A stretch of 64,000 nucleotides of DNA from Nocardia sp. NBC_01503. GTDB taxonomy: Bacteria; Actinomycetota; Actinomycetes; Mycobacteriales; Mycobacteriaceae. Below, piece by piece: positions 51,890-59,542 of this stretch. Below the pieces are notes generated by a model, which did no database searches, had not been told where the DNA came from, and was given only the letters and a program-made list of their open reading frames with translations. A program made the translations under genes and the position numbers. The DNA lies in the NCBI RefSeq assembly GCF_036327755.1, contig NZ_CP109596.1, forward strand, positions 5,208,001 through 5,272,000. The letters are read 5' to 3'. Each line of letters begins with the position of its first letter. Within the stretch, counting starts at the first letter, position 1.

Positions 51890-52159
51890 GCTTCCTGCCA
51901 CCTTCCAACCGAACTGTTGTGCCACCGGCAGGTTAGGCGGTGCCGCTCCGCAACGTGCGACCGATCCGGATATAAGGGATGAATCACAGTCGAGGCAGGC
52001 CACCATGGTGTCGTCGCAAGCGCGTGGTCAGTGCTTTTCGTTGTGGGCGGCGACTTCTCGGACCGCCGTGGCGATGGCCTGGAAGTCCTTGCGCACGATG
52101 AGGACCGGTCCGCTGCTCTGACCGTGTCGCCGACTCGGGCTATCGAGTAAGTGGATTTG

Positions 52160-52175
52160 TCGAACATATGTTCGA
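52160..52175. promoter_or_regulatory. Perfect SOS box (LexA site)
   Basis: TCGAACATATGTTCGA, an exact match to the actinobacterial LexA consensus TCGAAC-N4-GTTCGA. It lies 12 bases before the start of the truncated 13E12 gene. Confidence 0.85.
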
Positions 52176-52187
52176 TACTGGGGTAGG

Positions 52188-52514
52188 GTGGCTCGCGTGA
52201 AGACACATTCGACCGCATTGGCGCCGGATGCTCCAGCACCGGGATGGCCGGAACTGACCGATGTCGATTTGCTGCGCACCCTAGTCGAAACCGAACGCCG
52301 TCGGCGGCGACTGGATGCTGCCATGCGCGCGGCCGTCGCCGAAGCCGACCGTCGTGGGCTTGCCGCGGGCACCGGCTATGAGGACACCGTGGAGCTATTG
52401 ACCGATCTGTTGCGGATCAGCGCCCACGAAGCGCGCCGGCGAATCGAATACGCGGCCCCGCAGGTCCGCTCGCGGTCCAGAAAGGTGTGGAGGGTACTGG
52501 CGGCAGCCAGCTGA
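52188..52514 (+). pseudogene. Truncated 13E12/DUF222-family gene
   Basis: 108 codons. LTDVDLLRTLVETERRRRRLDA and LLRISAHEARRRIEYA are the N-terminal helical part of DUF222 (13E12 repeat) proteins, which are usually 400 aa or more with a C-terminal HNH domain. A stop at 52512 ends it. The same frame continues to 52604 without DUF222 resemblance. LexA-controlled 13E12 genes are known in mycobacteria, in agreement with the SOS box upstream. Confidence 0.75.
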
Positions 52515-52686
52515 CGCCGGGTCGACCCGCGGTTCGAAGCGGCCGTGTGGCAGAACCTGAAAGACCAACGAGCCGAGCTCATCTCGATTGACCGAACACT
52601 GTGATCTGTCGATTATCGATTGCCGGTAGTGGGGGCCGTCGCATGGCGATACAGAGCCAACGGACTCAATACCGATGGAGTTGGAC

Positions 52687-52950
52687 ATGACCACGGTGAT
52701 CGCAGGACCGAAGCGCCGTCGATATCGCTTGCGCTGGAAGACGATCGGTTATCTGGCCCAAGTCGCGGGCATGTTGTTCGGATTGGTGTGGGCGTCTTCG
52801 ATCGTCATGCTCTGCCTGGACCTGAAGGAACCGAAACCGTCCGGCGAACCGACGCAAAGGATCGTGACGACTCCCTACAACGTGCCGCTGTCGCCGATGG
52901 TTCAGCCGGTTTCACCGTCACCCAGCGCCATCCCGCCGTTGCCCCGCTGA
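52687..52950 (+). CDS. Small single-pass membrane protein
   Basis: 87 aa from the ATG at 52687 (GGAG 6 bases upstream; 52675 is an alternative). A basic N-terminus (PKRRRYRLRWK), one transmembrane helix (about 24-44) and a Pro/Ser-rich outer tail. Unknown function. Confidence 0.55.
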   Translation: MTTVIAGPKRRRYRLRWKTIGYLAQVAGMLFGLVWASSIVMLCLDLKEPKPSGEPTQRIVTTPYNVPLSPMVQPVSPSPSAIPPLPR

Positions 52951-53001
52951 CCTACCACGTCCGACGAAGAACGCAATGTGCTTCCGCGACAGCGCATTCC
53001 A

Positions 53002-53035
53002 AGCGTGCGCCCGACGCCTTCGGCGGGCGCACGCT
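53002..53035. terminator. Stem-loop terminator
   Basis: A 12-bp stem (AGCGTGCGCCCG and its complement) between the small membrane protein gene and the convergent fabG. Confidence 0.72.
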
Positions 53036-53051
53036 CATCCGTACCGTCGCC

Positions 53052-53771
53052 TCAGTGCCCCATGCCGAGGCCGCCGTCGACGGGGATGATGGCGCCCGAG
53101 ACGTAGCTCGATTCGTCGGAGGCCAGGAAACTGATCACGGCGGCGACTTCTTCGGGGTCGCCGATGCGTTGCATGGGGATGGCCTGCTCGGCGAGCCGCT
53201 GGTATTTGTCGTCGAGCGCCTGGGTCATATCGGTGTCGATGAAGCCGGGCGCGACGACATTGGCGGTGATGGAGCGAGAACTGAGTTCGCGGGTGATCGA
53301 TCGGGCCAGTCCGATCAGTCCCGCTTTGGAGGAGGCGTAGTTCGCCTGGCCGGGGGTGCCCGCCATGCCCACCACGGAGCCGAGGAAGATCAGCCGTCCC
53401 CAGCGGGCGCGGATCATCGGTCGGCTCGCGCGTTTGGCGACACGGAACGCACCGGTGAGGTTGGTATCCAGGGTGCGTTCGAACTGTTCCTCGCTCATCA
53501 GGGTGAACAGCATGTCGTCGGTGATACCGGCATTGGCCACCACCACCTCGACCTCACCGTGATGCTCGGCGACTTCGGCGAAGGCCGCGTCGATCGATGC
53601 GTAGTCGGTGACATCGCATCGCACGCCGAGCAGTCCCTCGGGGGCATCGGTTCCGCGGTGGGTGACCGCGACCCGGTGCCCGTCCTCGGCCAGCCGTCGC
53701 GCGACGGCCAGACCTATGCCGCGGTTACCGCCGGTGACCAGGACCGATCGTGGGGTGGTCGGTTTCGACAT
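53052..53771 (-). CDS. fabG: 3-oxoacyl-ACP reductase FabG (FabG1/MabA-like)
   Basis: 239 aa from the ATG at 53771. SDR features: VLVTGGNRGIGLAVA cofactor loop, VANAGITDD, catalytic Ser in IFLGSVVGM, YASSK with Tyr and Lys, and a C-terminal YVSGAIIPVDGGLGMGH nearly identical to mycobacterial MabA. Reduces 3-oxoacyl-ACP in fatty acid elongation. In mycobacteria it is followed by inhA; here a terminator follows instead. Confidence 0.9.
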   Translation of the reverse strand: MSKPTTPRSVLVTGGNRGIGLAVARRLAEDGHRVAVTHRGTDAPEGLLGVRCDVTDYASIDAAFAEVAEHHGEVEVVVANAGITDDMLFTLMSEEQFERTLDTNLTGAFRVAKRASRPMIRARWGRLIFLGSVVGMAGTPGQANYASSKAGLIGLARSITRELSSRSITANVVAPGFIDTDMTQALDDKYQRLAEQAIPMQRIGDPEEVAAVISFLASDESSYVSGAIIPVDGGLGMGH

Positions 53772-54037
53772 GCACATCCCTACTTCGTATGAATCAGTTC
53801 GCTGAACCGAAAGGTGCAGCCCCACTGAGCATTACGGCTCATGGGACAATCGGCATCAGCGGATTCGCCCAATCTCCGCAGCGAAATATGAGAGCTCCTC
53901 ACACCACCGCGGGCACTCCCAGCCCACCCAACGCGGTGAGTCGCACTCCCCGGGAAGCCGAAGCGCGGAACGCCTTTCGATGCCGCGACCCGCGCGGTTC
54001 GAAACGGCAACGCAGCCTTTCCGTAGGGTGAGCTCTT

Positions 54038-54262
54038 GTGGAATCAGCTATCAAGCTCGAGGACTTGCGGTCCGCGCTCTCGTGCGTCTACGAGAAGCTC
54101 GGCGCGGAGAGCCTCACCGAGCCCGACTGCCTCGAACTGGTGGCCCGCGCCGAGGTGATTCAAGACCGGATCGACACGATCCAGTACGCCATCAGCGATG
54201 AGGAGATCGCACCCACCCGGACCGCGACCACACTGCCACCTGCGAGCGATCGGCTGTTCTGA
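54038..54262 (+). CDS. Small acidic helical protein of unknown function
   Basis: 74 aa, GTG start. Two predicted helices (KLEDLRSALSCVYEKLG and LVARAEVIQDRIDTIQYAI). No family recognised. It lies 58 bases before the NUDIX gene on the same strand. The 266-base region upstream, to fabG, has no other gene that I can support. Confidence 0.5.
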   Translation: MESAIKLEDLRSALSCVYEKLGAESLTEPDCLELVARAEVIQDRIDTIQYAISDEEIAPTRTATTLPPASDRLF

Positions 54263-54320
54263 CCGGAACCTGTCCGAGCGTGCGTTGACGGTGGATGGTG
54301 GGGCGAATTAGGTTCGGCTG

Positions 54321-54968
54321 ATGCCGGTCGACGAGGACAGCAGCGGATACCGCTGGAGTGATGTGCCCGCTGGGCGACTGCGGGGTGAGGTGGCCGAGGC
54401 ATTGGGCGGTTTCTCGCGGCGCGCCGTCGATCCGGATGGTCGCAAGGCTGCCGCGGTGCTGATCGCGATTGCCGATCGTGATGGGGAACAGGGTATTTGG
54501 TTGACCGAGCGGTCGTCGGGACTGCGCGCCCATGCCGGACAGCTGGCCCTGCCGGGCGGCAAGCTCGATCCGGGGGAGGATGCGGAGGCGGCGGCATTGC
54601 GAGAGCTGCACGAGGAGTTGGGAATCGCCGTGCCCCGCGCAGCGGTGCTCGGCCTGCTCGATGACTACCCGACCCGCTCCGGCTACGTGATGACCCCGGT
54701 GGTGGCATGGATCGGCCATGAGCCGACCCTCGCCCCCAATCCTGCCGAAGTGGCTGCGGTGCACTGGATTCCGCTGCCGGACCTCGACGTAGACCCGCGC
54801 TTCGTCCCGGTACCCGGTTCGGACCGCCCCGCCATCCAACTCCCCCTGCTAGGTGGCCACCTGCACGCCCCGACCGCAGCGATCCTCTACCAATTCCGCG
54901 AGGTCGCCCTCCACCACCGCCCCACCCGCGTGGGCCACATGGACCAGCCCCGCTTCGCTTGGGAATGA
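54321..54968 (+). CDS. NUDIX hydrolase, CoA pyrophosphatase (NudL-like)
   Basis: 215 aa. The NUDIX box is complete: GGKLDPGE, then AALRELHEELGI, preceded by the LRAHAGQLALPGG motif of the CoA-diphosphatase (NudL/YeaB) subgroup. It likely cleaves CoA or oxidised CoA to 4'-phosphopantetheine and 3',5'-ADP. Confidence 0.9.
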   Translation: MPVDEDSSGYRWSDVPAGRLRGEVAEALGGFSRRAVDPDGRKAAAVLIAIADRDGEQGIWLTERSSGLRAHAGQLALPGGKLDPGEDAEAAALRELHEELGIAVPRAAVLGLLDDYPTRSGYVMTPVVAWIGHEPTLAPNPAEVAAVHWIPLPDLDVDPRFVPVPGSDRPAIQLPLLGGHLHAPTAAILYQFREVALHHRPTRVGHMDQPRFAWE

Positions 54969-55146
54969 GCTGTAGAAAGCGTTCTCACCGGCCGGGATTC
55001 GCCGATAAGGGGAGAAATAAAGTGATTTGATCCTATTTATCGGTCTTCGCTGTGTGGAGACTTTTCTCGTCGGGTTCTACCCTGAAAGTAACGAGTCCGA
55101 TTCATGTGCGATGTTTTTCAAGACAACATCAATTCAGGAGGTCGGA

Positions 55147-55464
55147 ATGCTATCCGTGAAGCGACTTGCTGTAAGTGCAGCCGTTGCCACCGCTGCGGCG
55201 GGCACTATTCTCGCTGGTGGGGGCGTTGCCCAGGCCGATGTGCCGGTGTGGGAAGCCAACTGTCACGTTTACAACATCTTCAACACCGGCGGCATGTCCA
55301 ATTGTGAGTTGCCCACCTGGCATCAGGTGAAGCTCACCTGCATTGCGTGGCCCGTTCCATTCACCTACTGGAAATACGGCCCCGTGCAGTACGGGCAGAA
55401 CCAATCCTGGGCCAGCTGTGATTCCTTGAATGCGATGGTTGGGATCGAAGTTATCCAGGCGTAG
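55147..55464 (+). CDS. Small secreted protein
   Basis: 105 aa, ATG at 55147 with AGGAGG 5 bases upstream, a strong site. Signal peptide ending AGGGVAQA. The mature ~75 residues contain four Cys (ANCHV, SNCEL, LTCIA, ASCDS) and several Trp. No family recognised. The 178 bases upstream are AT-richer than the surroundings. Confidence 0.7.
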   Translation: MLSVKRLAVSAAVATAAAGTILAGGGVAQADVPVWEANCHVYNIFNTGGMSNCELPTWHQVKLTCIAWPVPFTYWKYGPVQYGQNQSWASCDSLNAMVGIEVIQA

Positions 55465-55614
55465 GTCGCCACCATTGTCGACGCCGTCTCGGTCGGTGGG
55501 AGACTTATGCGGCTCACCGCCGAGAGCGCGCCTGTCGACAACTCCGTGACCGTCGCTGACCACCCGCGGCCGCGATCCACAGCATGATGGAGGGATGTTG
55601 GAGCGGGTGAGCGC

Positions 55615-56310
55615 ATGCGCGCATTGTTGATATTGGTCATCGTGCTGTTGATCGCGCTGGTTGTCGGCGACCGGGTTGCGGTGGTGATGGCGCAGCATGA
55701 GATCGGGCGCAAGATCGCCGCCGACTACGGTTTGCCGAACCAGCCGAGCGTCACGATCGGCGGTGTTCCCTTTCTTACCCAGGCCGTCGACGGCACCTAT
55801 CGCGATATCGAGGTCCGGGTCGGCGAGTGGACGGAGAAGAACCTCTCCGTCCATGACCTCGACGTCAAACTGACCGATGTCTCCGCACCTCTGGGTGACA
55901 TCCTCAACAACCGCACCTCGAATCTGGTTGCCGCGACGGCGAAAGCGACAGCCGTGGTGCCGTATGACGCGGTGCGGCCTTTCGCGCCCGAGGGAGTCGA
56001 ATCGATCTCCTACAGCCCGGAGGGTTTGCGGGTCACCGGAACCTTCTCGGTGCAGGGCATTTCGGTGCCCGCGACGGTTACCGTGACCGTCGCGCCGACC
56101 GCCGACGGCATCGAGGTCACCCCGGTCTCGGTCCAGCCCGCCTCGGGCGGGCCCACGATCCCGCTGGCCCTGCTCAGCTCGACCCTCGCCTTCACCGTGC
56201 CGCTGGAGCGACTACCGCTCGGTGCGCAGTTGACGGCCATCCAACCGGGCGCCGATGGCCTGCACGTGTCCGCTGTGGCCGCTAACGTGCGCTTCTCCGA
56301 CCTGCCCTGA
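55615..56310 (+). CDS. LmeA-like (DUF2993) phospholipid-binding protein
   Basis: 231 aa. An N-terminal membrane anchor/signal (LLILVIVLLIALVVGD) precedes a DUF2993 beta-rich domain (VTIGGVPFLTQAVDGTYRDIEV, then VHDLDVKLTDVSAPL). In mycobacteria the family member LmeA binds phosphatidylinositol species and is needed for mature lipomannan. Probably envelope-located. Confidence 0.88.
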   Translation: MRALLILVIVLLIALVVGDRVAVVMAQHEIGRKIAADYGLPNQPSVTIGGVPFLTQAVDGTYRDIEVRVGEWTEKNLSVHDLDVKLTDVSAPLGDILNNRTSNLVAATAKATAVVPYDAVRPFAPEGVESISYSPEGLRVTGTFSVQGISVPATVTVTVAPTADGIEVTPVSVQPASGGPTIPLALLSSTLAFTVPLERLPLGAQLTAIQPGADGLHVSAVAANVRFSDLP

Positions 56311-56321
56311 ACGACAGGGCA

Positions 56322-58421
56322 TCAGAGGTGATCGGCGGTCAGTTGCAGGCGTAGGTGCGTGGTGGCCCAGAGGTGGAGAGCCTGGACCGGGGAGGCGGTG
56401 GGCAGGGAATGACCGAGGGCTTCGAGGGTGGTTGCCGCCGTATGTAGGCCCACGCGACGGAGAGCACGGGCGGATTCGGCGGCTCGGGTGTACCAGGTCG
56501 GGGGTAGGTGGCGGATACCGCGGTGCGGCACCTCGGCGGTCAGGGAAAGTGCGGCGGTAATGGCCTCGGTCAGCGGGTCTTTCGGATTGAGAGCTGTTGT
56601 CGAGGGAACGGTGTGGGTGGCGCTGGCGTAGCACGGTACGTGGACCGTTTGGCCCGCCACGACCGCGGTCGGGTGTAGGAGTAGGCGACCGTGCTGACGA
56701 GTGAGCGAACCGGCGATGTAGCGCAGGGACCCGGCTTCGCCGGAGAGCGTGTGCGCCAAGGCGTCCAGAGCCCCGGGAGCGGCGCCTGTGTGGGCTTGGC
56801 TGATGGTTGCCGTGCCGGTCGGAGCGTGCAGGGTGGCCTCCAGACGTTGTTCGCCCGGGAGATAACGGATTTCGTCGACGTGATCGACCACCACCGCGCG
56901 GAGCGATTCACCGCGCACCCGAGGCCGGATGACGGCGGGAGCGAGCGTGGTCAGCCGGGCTGCCTCGGCATCCAGATCGCCGACCAGGAGTTCCGGTGGG
57001 AGCGTTGACCAGTCACCCGTCGACGGTAGAACAGAGGTGCGGGCGACTCGGCTGTTCGACAGGCGCACACTGCGATTGGCCGAGCGGATGGCGGATTCGG
57101 TGACCACATTGCCCGCCGCCAGATCGCCCAGCCGCGCCGACCCCGTGCGCCGGGCGGCCAGGGCCGCGGCGCTGGGCGGGGTGGAGCCGTCGGGAATGGC
57201 GGTGGTCACCGGCAGCGTCAGCACAATGCGTGCCTCGGGGTGCGCGAGATAGGTTTCCACGGTTCGGGATTCGCTGTCACCGGTGATGCGCGCCCCGAGA
57301 CCGGTGAGCCGCAGGTGCCGCAGCGGAGTGCTGGCCGCCTCCTCGGTCCCCAGCACCGGAACCCAGTCGCGCGTGCTGGCGCGCTGGCGCGCGACGAGTT
57401 CGGTGATGAGCGTCGCGGTGAGCAGCGGATCGTGGCGGGCGCTGCGATCCCGATAGGCGGCCAGTTGGTCGAGCAGGTCCACCAGGGCGTCGTGCGGCCA
57501 GCGTGCCGAGGCCGCGTCCAGGGTGCGCAGCGCCGCGCTGAAAATGGCGGGCAGAGCCGGACCCGCGTGTGCCACACCGTCATTGAGAAGGTCGGCCAGC
57601 GGAGTCGGCACCGATTCGGTGGCGGTGACCGCCGCCGATCCGTCCGCCGCGTTCCCGACGGTGACCTCCAGGGCATCGGCGGCCGGATCCACCGCGTCGG
57701 CGACCCGGAAGGCCCACACCGCGAGGGCGATCGCATCGGGGCGGGCGCCACGCGATGCGTCGGCGCGGGCGTACCCGAGATCGCCGGGAACCAGGAATCG
57801 CACTGTGACAGCGGATAATTCGACCGCGGCGACAGGATCCTGCGGGGTCGCGCGATGCACTGTGGCGCGGTATCCGGCGCGGTGCGCCTTCCTGGCCGCG
57901 GCGAACGCGCGGGTACCGAGCAGCTCACGCAGCTGATCATCGGAGAACTCGGCCGGAGTCCACGGCTTGGTGGCGGTGAGTTCGACACCCGCACTGCGTG
58001 TCTCACCGATGGCCGCCACGTCCTGTTCCTCGGTTGCCGCCGCGGACTCGGCCGTGGCGCTACCCGCCGCCGATTCGGCTGTCTCCACGACCGCATCGCT
58101 CACCGATTCGGTTGCGGCACTGCCCACTTCGGCATCCCGGACGGTAGCCTTCCTCCGATAGTGCAGCACCACCATCACGCGGTGACGGCAGACCGTGGTC
58201 GATCCGCATGTGCAAGGCGCGGCCTCGAGGGTGACCCCGGTGGTCAGGGTGGTGCGGGTGCCGTCGGCGAAGACGGCTTCGACTGTGCCGTCCGGAGATT
58301 CGCTCAGTTCCGGTGGGGCGGAGGCGTTCTCCTTCACGGCGCGTTTGAGGATACCGCGATTCGCCAGGGTGATGAGCGAATCGTCGGTGAGGGCGAGCAG
58401 GTCGGCGCGCATGCGGGTCAT
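56322..58421 (-). CDS. SWIM zinc-finger protein of the MoxR/VWA operon
   Basis: 699 aa. Residues ~70-85 contain a SWIM-type finger (CTCGSTTVCRHRV, CxC...CxH). The remaining ~600 residues are a largely alpha/beta region of unknown fold with an Ala/Ser/Glu-rich segment near 95-130. The start overlaps the VWA stop by 4 bases. SWIM proteins of this type accompany MoxR-VWA sets; nucleic acid or protein binding is inferred. Confidence 0.82.
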   Translation of the reverse strand: MTRMRADLLALTDDSLITLANRGILKRAVKENASAPPELSESPDGTVEAVFADGTRTTLTTGVTLEAAPCTCGSTTVCRHRVMVVLHYRRKATVRDAEVGSAATESVSDAVVETAESAAGSATAESAAATEEQDVAAIGETRSAGVELTATKPWTPAEFSDDQLRELLGTRAFAAARKAHRAGYRATVHRATPQDPVAAVELSAVTVRFLVPGDLGYARADASRGARPDAIALAVWAFRVADAVDPAADALEVTVGNAADGSAAVTATESVPTPLADLLNDGVAHAGPALPAIFSAALRTLDAASARWPHDALVDLLDQLAAYRDRSARHDPLLTATLITELVARQRASTRDWVPVLGTEEAASTPLRHLRLTGLGARITGDSESRTVETYLAHPEARIVLTLPVTTAIPDGSTPPSAAALAARRTGSARLGDLAAGNVVTESAIRSANRSVRLSNSRVARTSVLPSTGDWSTLPPELLVGDLDAEAARLTTLAPAVIRPRVRGESLRAVVVDHVDEIRYLPGEQRLEATLHAPTGTATISQAHTGAAPGALDALAHTLSGEAGSLRYIAGSLTRQHGRLLLHPTAVVAGQTVHVPCYASATHTVPSTTALNPKDPLTEAITAALSLTAEVPHRGIRHLPPTWYTRAAESARALRRVGLHTAATTLEALGHSLPTASPVQALHLWATTHLRLQLTADHL

Positions 58422-59542
58422 CCGATCGATTCGGCGATGAATCCGGCCAGTTCACCGGGTGTCATCGCGCCCATGTGGACGCCGACATCGGCCAGGCGCT
58501 GGCCGGTGTCGCGGTCGTACACCGGGTCCGATTGTTCGTCGAGGGCAGCGAGTCCCAGCACGATCGCACCCTCGGCGACCAGGGACGCGGCGGTGCGGAT
58601 CAGTGACCCGGGATCGCCGCCCTCGTAGAAGTCGCTGATCAGGGCGATGATCGTGCGGCGGGGCCGCTCCACCAATTGCGCGGCATAGGTCAGTGCGCGA
58701 GCGATATTCGTACCGCCGCCCAACTGCACCTTCATGAGCAGCTCGACCGGATCGTCCACATCGCGGGTGAGGTCCACGACCTCGGTATCGAAGGCCACCA
58801 GATGCGTCTTGATACCGGGCAGATTCCACAGGCAGGCCGCCGTGACAGCCGAATGGATCACCGAACTCGCCATCGACCCGGATTGATCGACCAGCAGAAC
58901 GACCTGCCAATTGTCCATATGCTTACGCGTGCGCGCCCGGAAATGCGCAGTCTCCACATACAGCCGCTGCTCCTCGGGACGATAGTGAGCGAGGTTGGCG
59001 CGCACCGTCTTCGGGAAGTCGAAGTCGGCGGCGCGCGGAATCCGACTGGGCCGCCGCGACCGGGTGCCGGTGAAGCAGACGCGAATCTCGGCGGCCATCT
59101 TCTCCATGAGATCGCGCACCACCTGTTCGACAATCCGGCGCGCCATGCGCAGCACCTCCGGATTCATCAAATGCTTGGTGCGCAGTACCGCGCCGAGCAG
59201 TTCGGCATTGGGTTCGAGGCGTTCGAGCACACCGGGATCGGTGAGAACATCGTGTAATCCGTAGCGCTGCACGGCATCCCGTTCGAGGCGCTCGATTGTC
59301 GCCTTCGGGAAGAGGCGGTGGATATCGTCGAGCCAGTCGACGGCGTGCACGATCGAGGGCCCGTCCCCGCCGGTGCGGCGAACACCGCGCTGTTCGAGAT
59401 CCTCATCGCGCTCATAGAGCCAGTCCAGCGCGGCATCCTGCCCCGCCGCCTCGGCCCCGAGCCCGCCGCCGCGGCAGACACCGGCACCGGCGGCACCCAG
59501 AATCAGCCGCCAGCGTTCCAGCGCCGGATCGAGTTCATTCAT
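58418..59542 (-). CDS. VWA-domain protein
   Basis: 374 aa from the ATG at 59542, which overlaps the DUF5682 gene by 8 bases. The C-terminal ~200 residues are a von Willebrand A domain with an intact MIDAS motif (VVLLVDQSGSM, then GGGTNIARAL and LISDFYEGG). The N-terminal part is helical. VWA partners of MoxR ATPases act in assembly or metal-dependent protein remodelling. Confidence 0.88.
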   Translation of the reverse strand: MNELDPALERWRLILGAAGAGVCRGGGLGAEAAGQDAALDWLYERDEDLEQRGVRRTGGDGPSIVHAVDWLDDIHRLFPKATIERLERDAVQRYGLHDVLTDPGVLERLEPNAELLGAVLRTKHLMNPEVLRMARRIVEQVVRDLMEKMAAEIRVCFTGTRSRRPSRIPRAADFDFPKTVRANLAHYRPEEQRLYVETAHFRARTRKHMDNWQVVLLVDQSGSMASSVIHSAVTAACLWNLPGIKTHLVAFDTEVVDLTRDVDDPVELLMKVQLGGGTNIARALTYAAQLVERPRRTIIALISDFYEGGDPGSLIRTAASLVAEGAIVLGLAALDEQSDPVYDRDTGQRLADVGVHMGAMTPGELAGFIAESIG

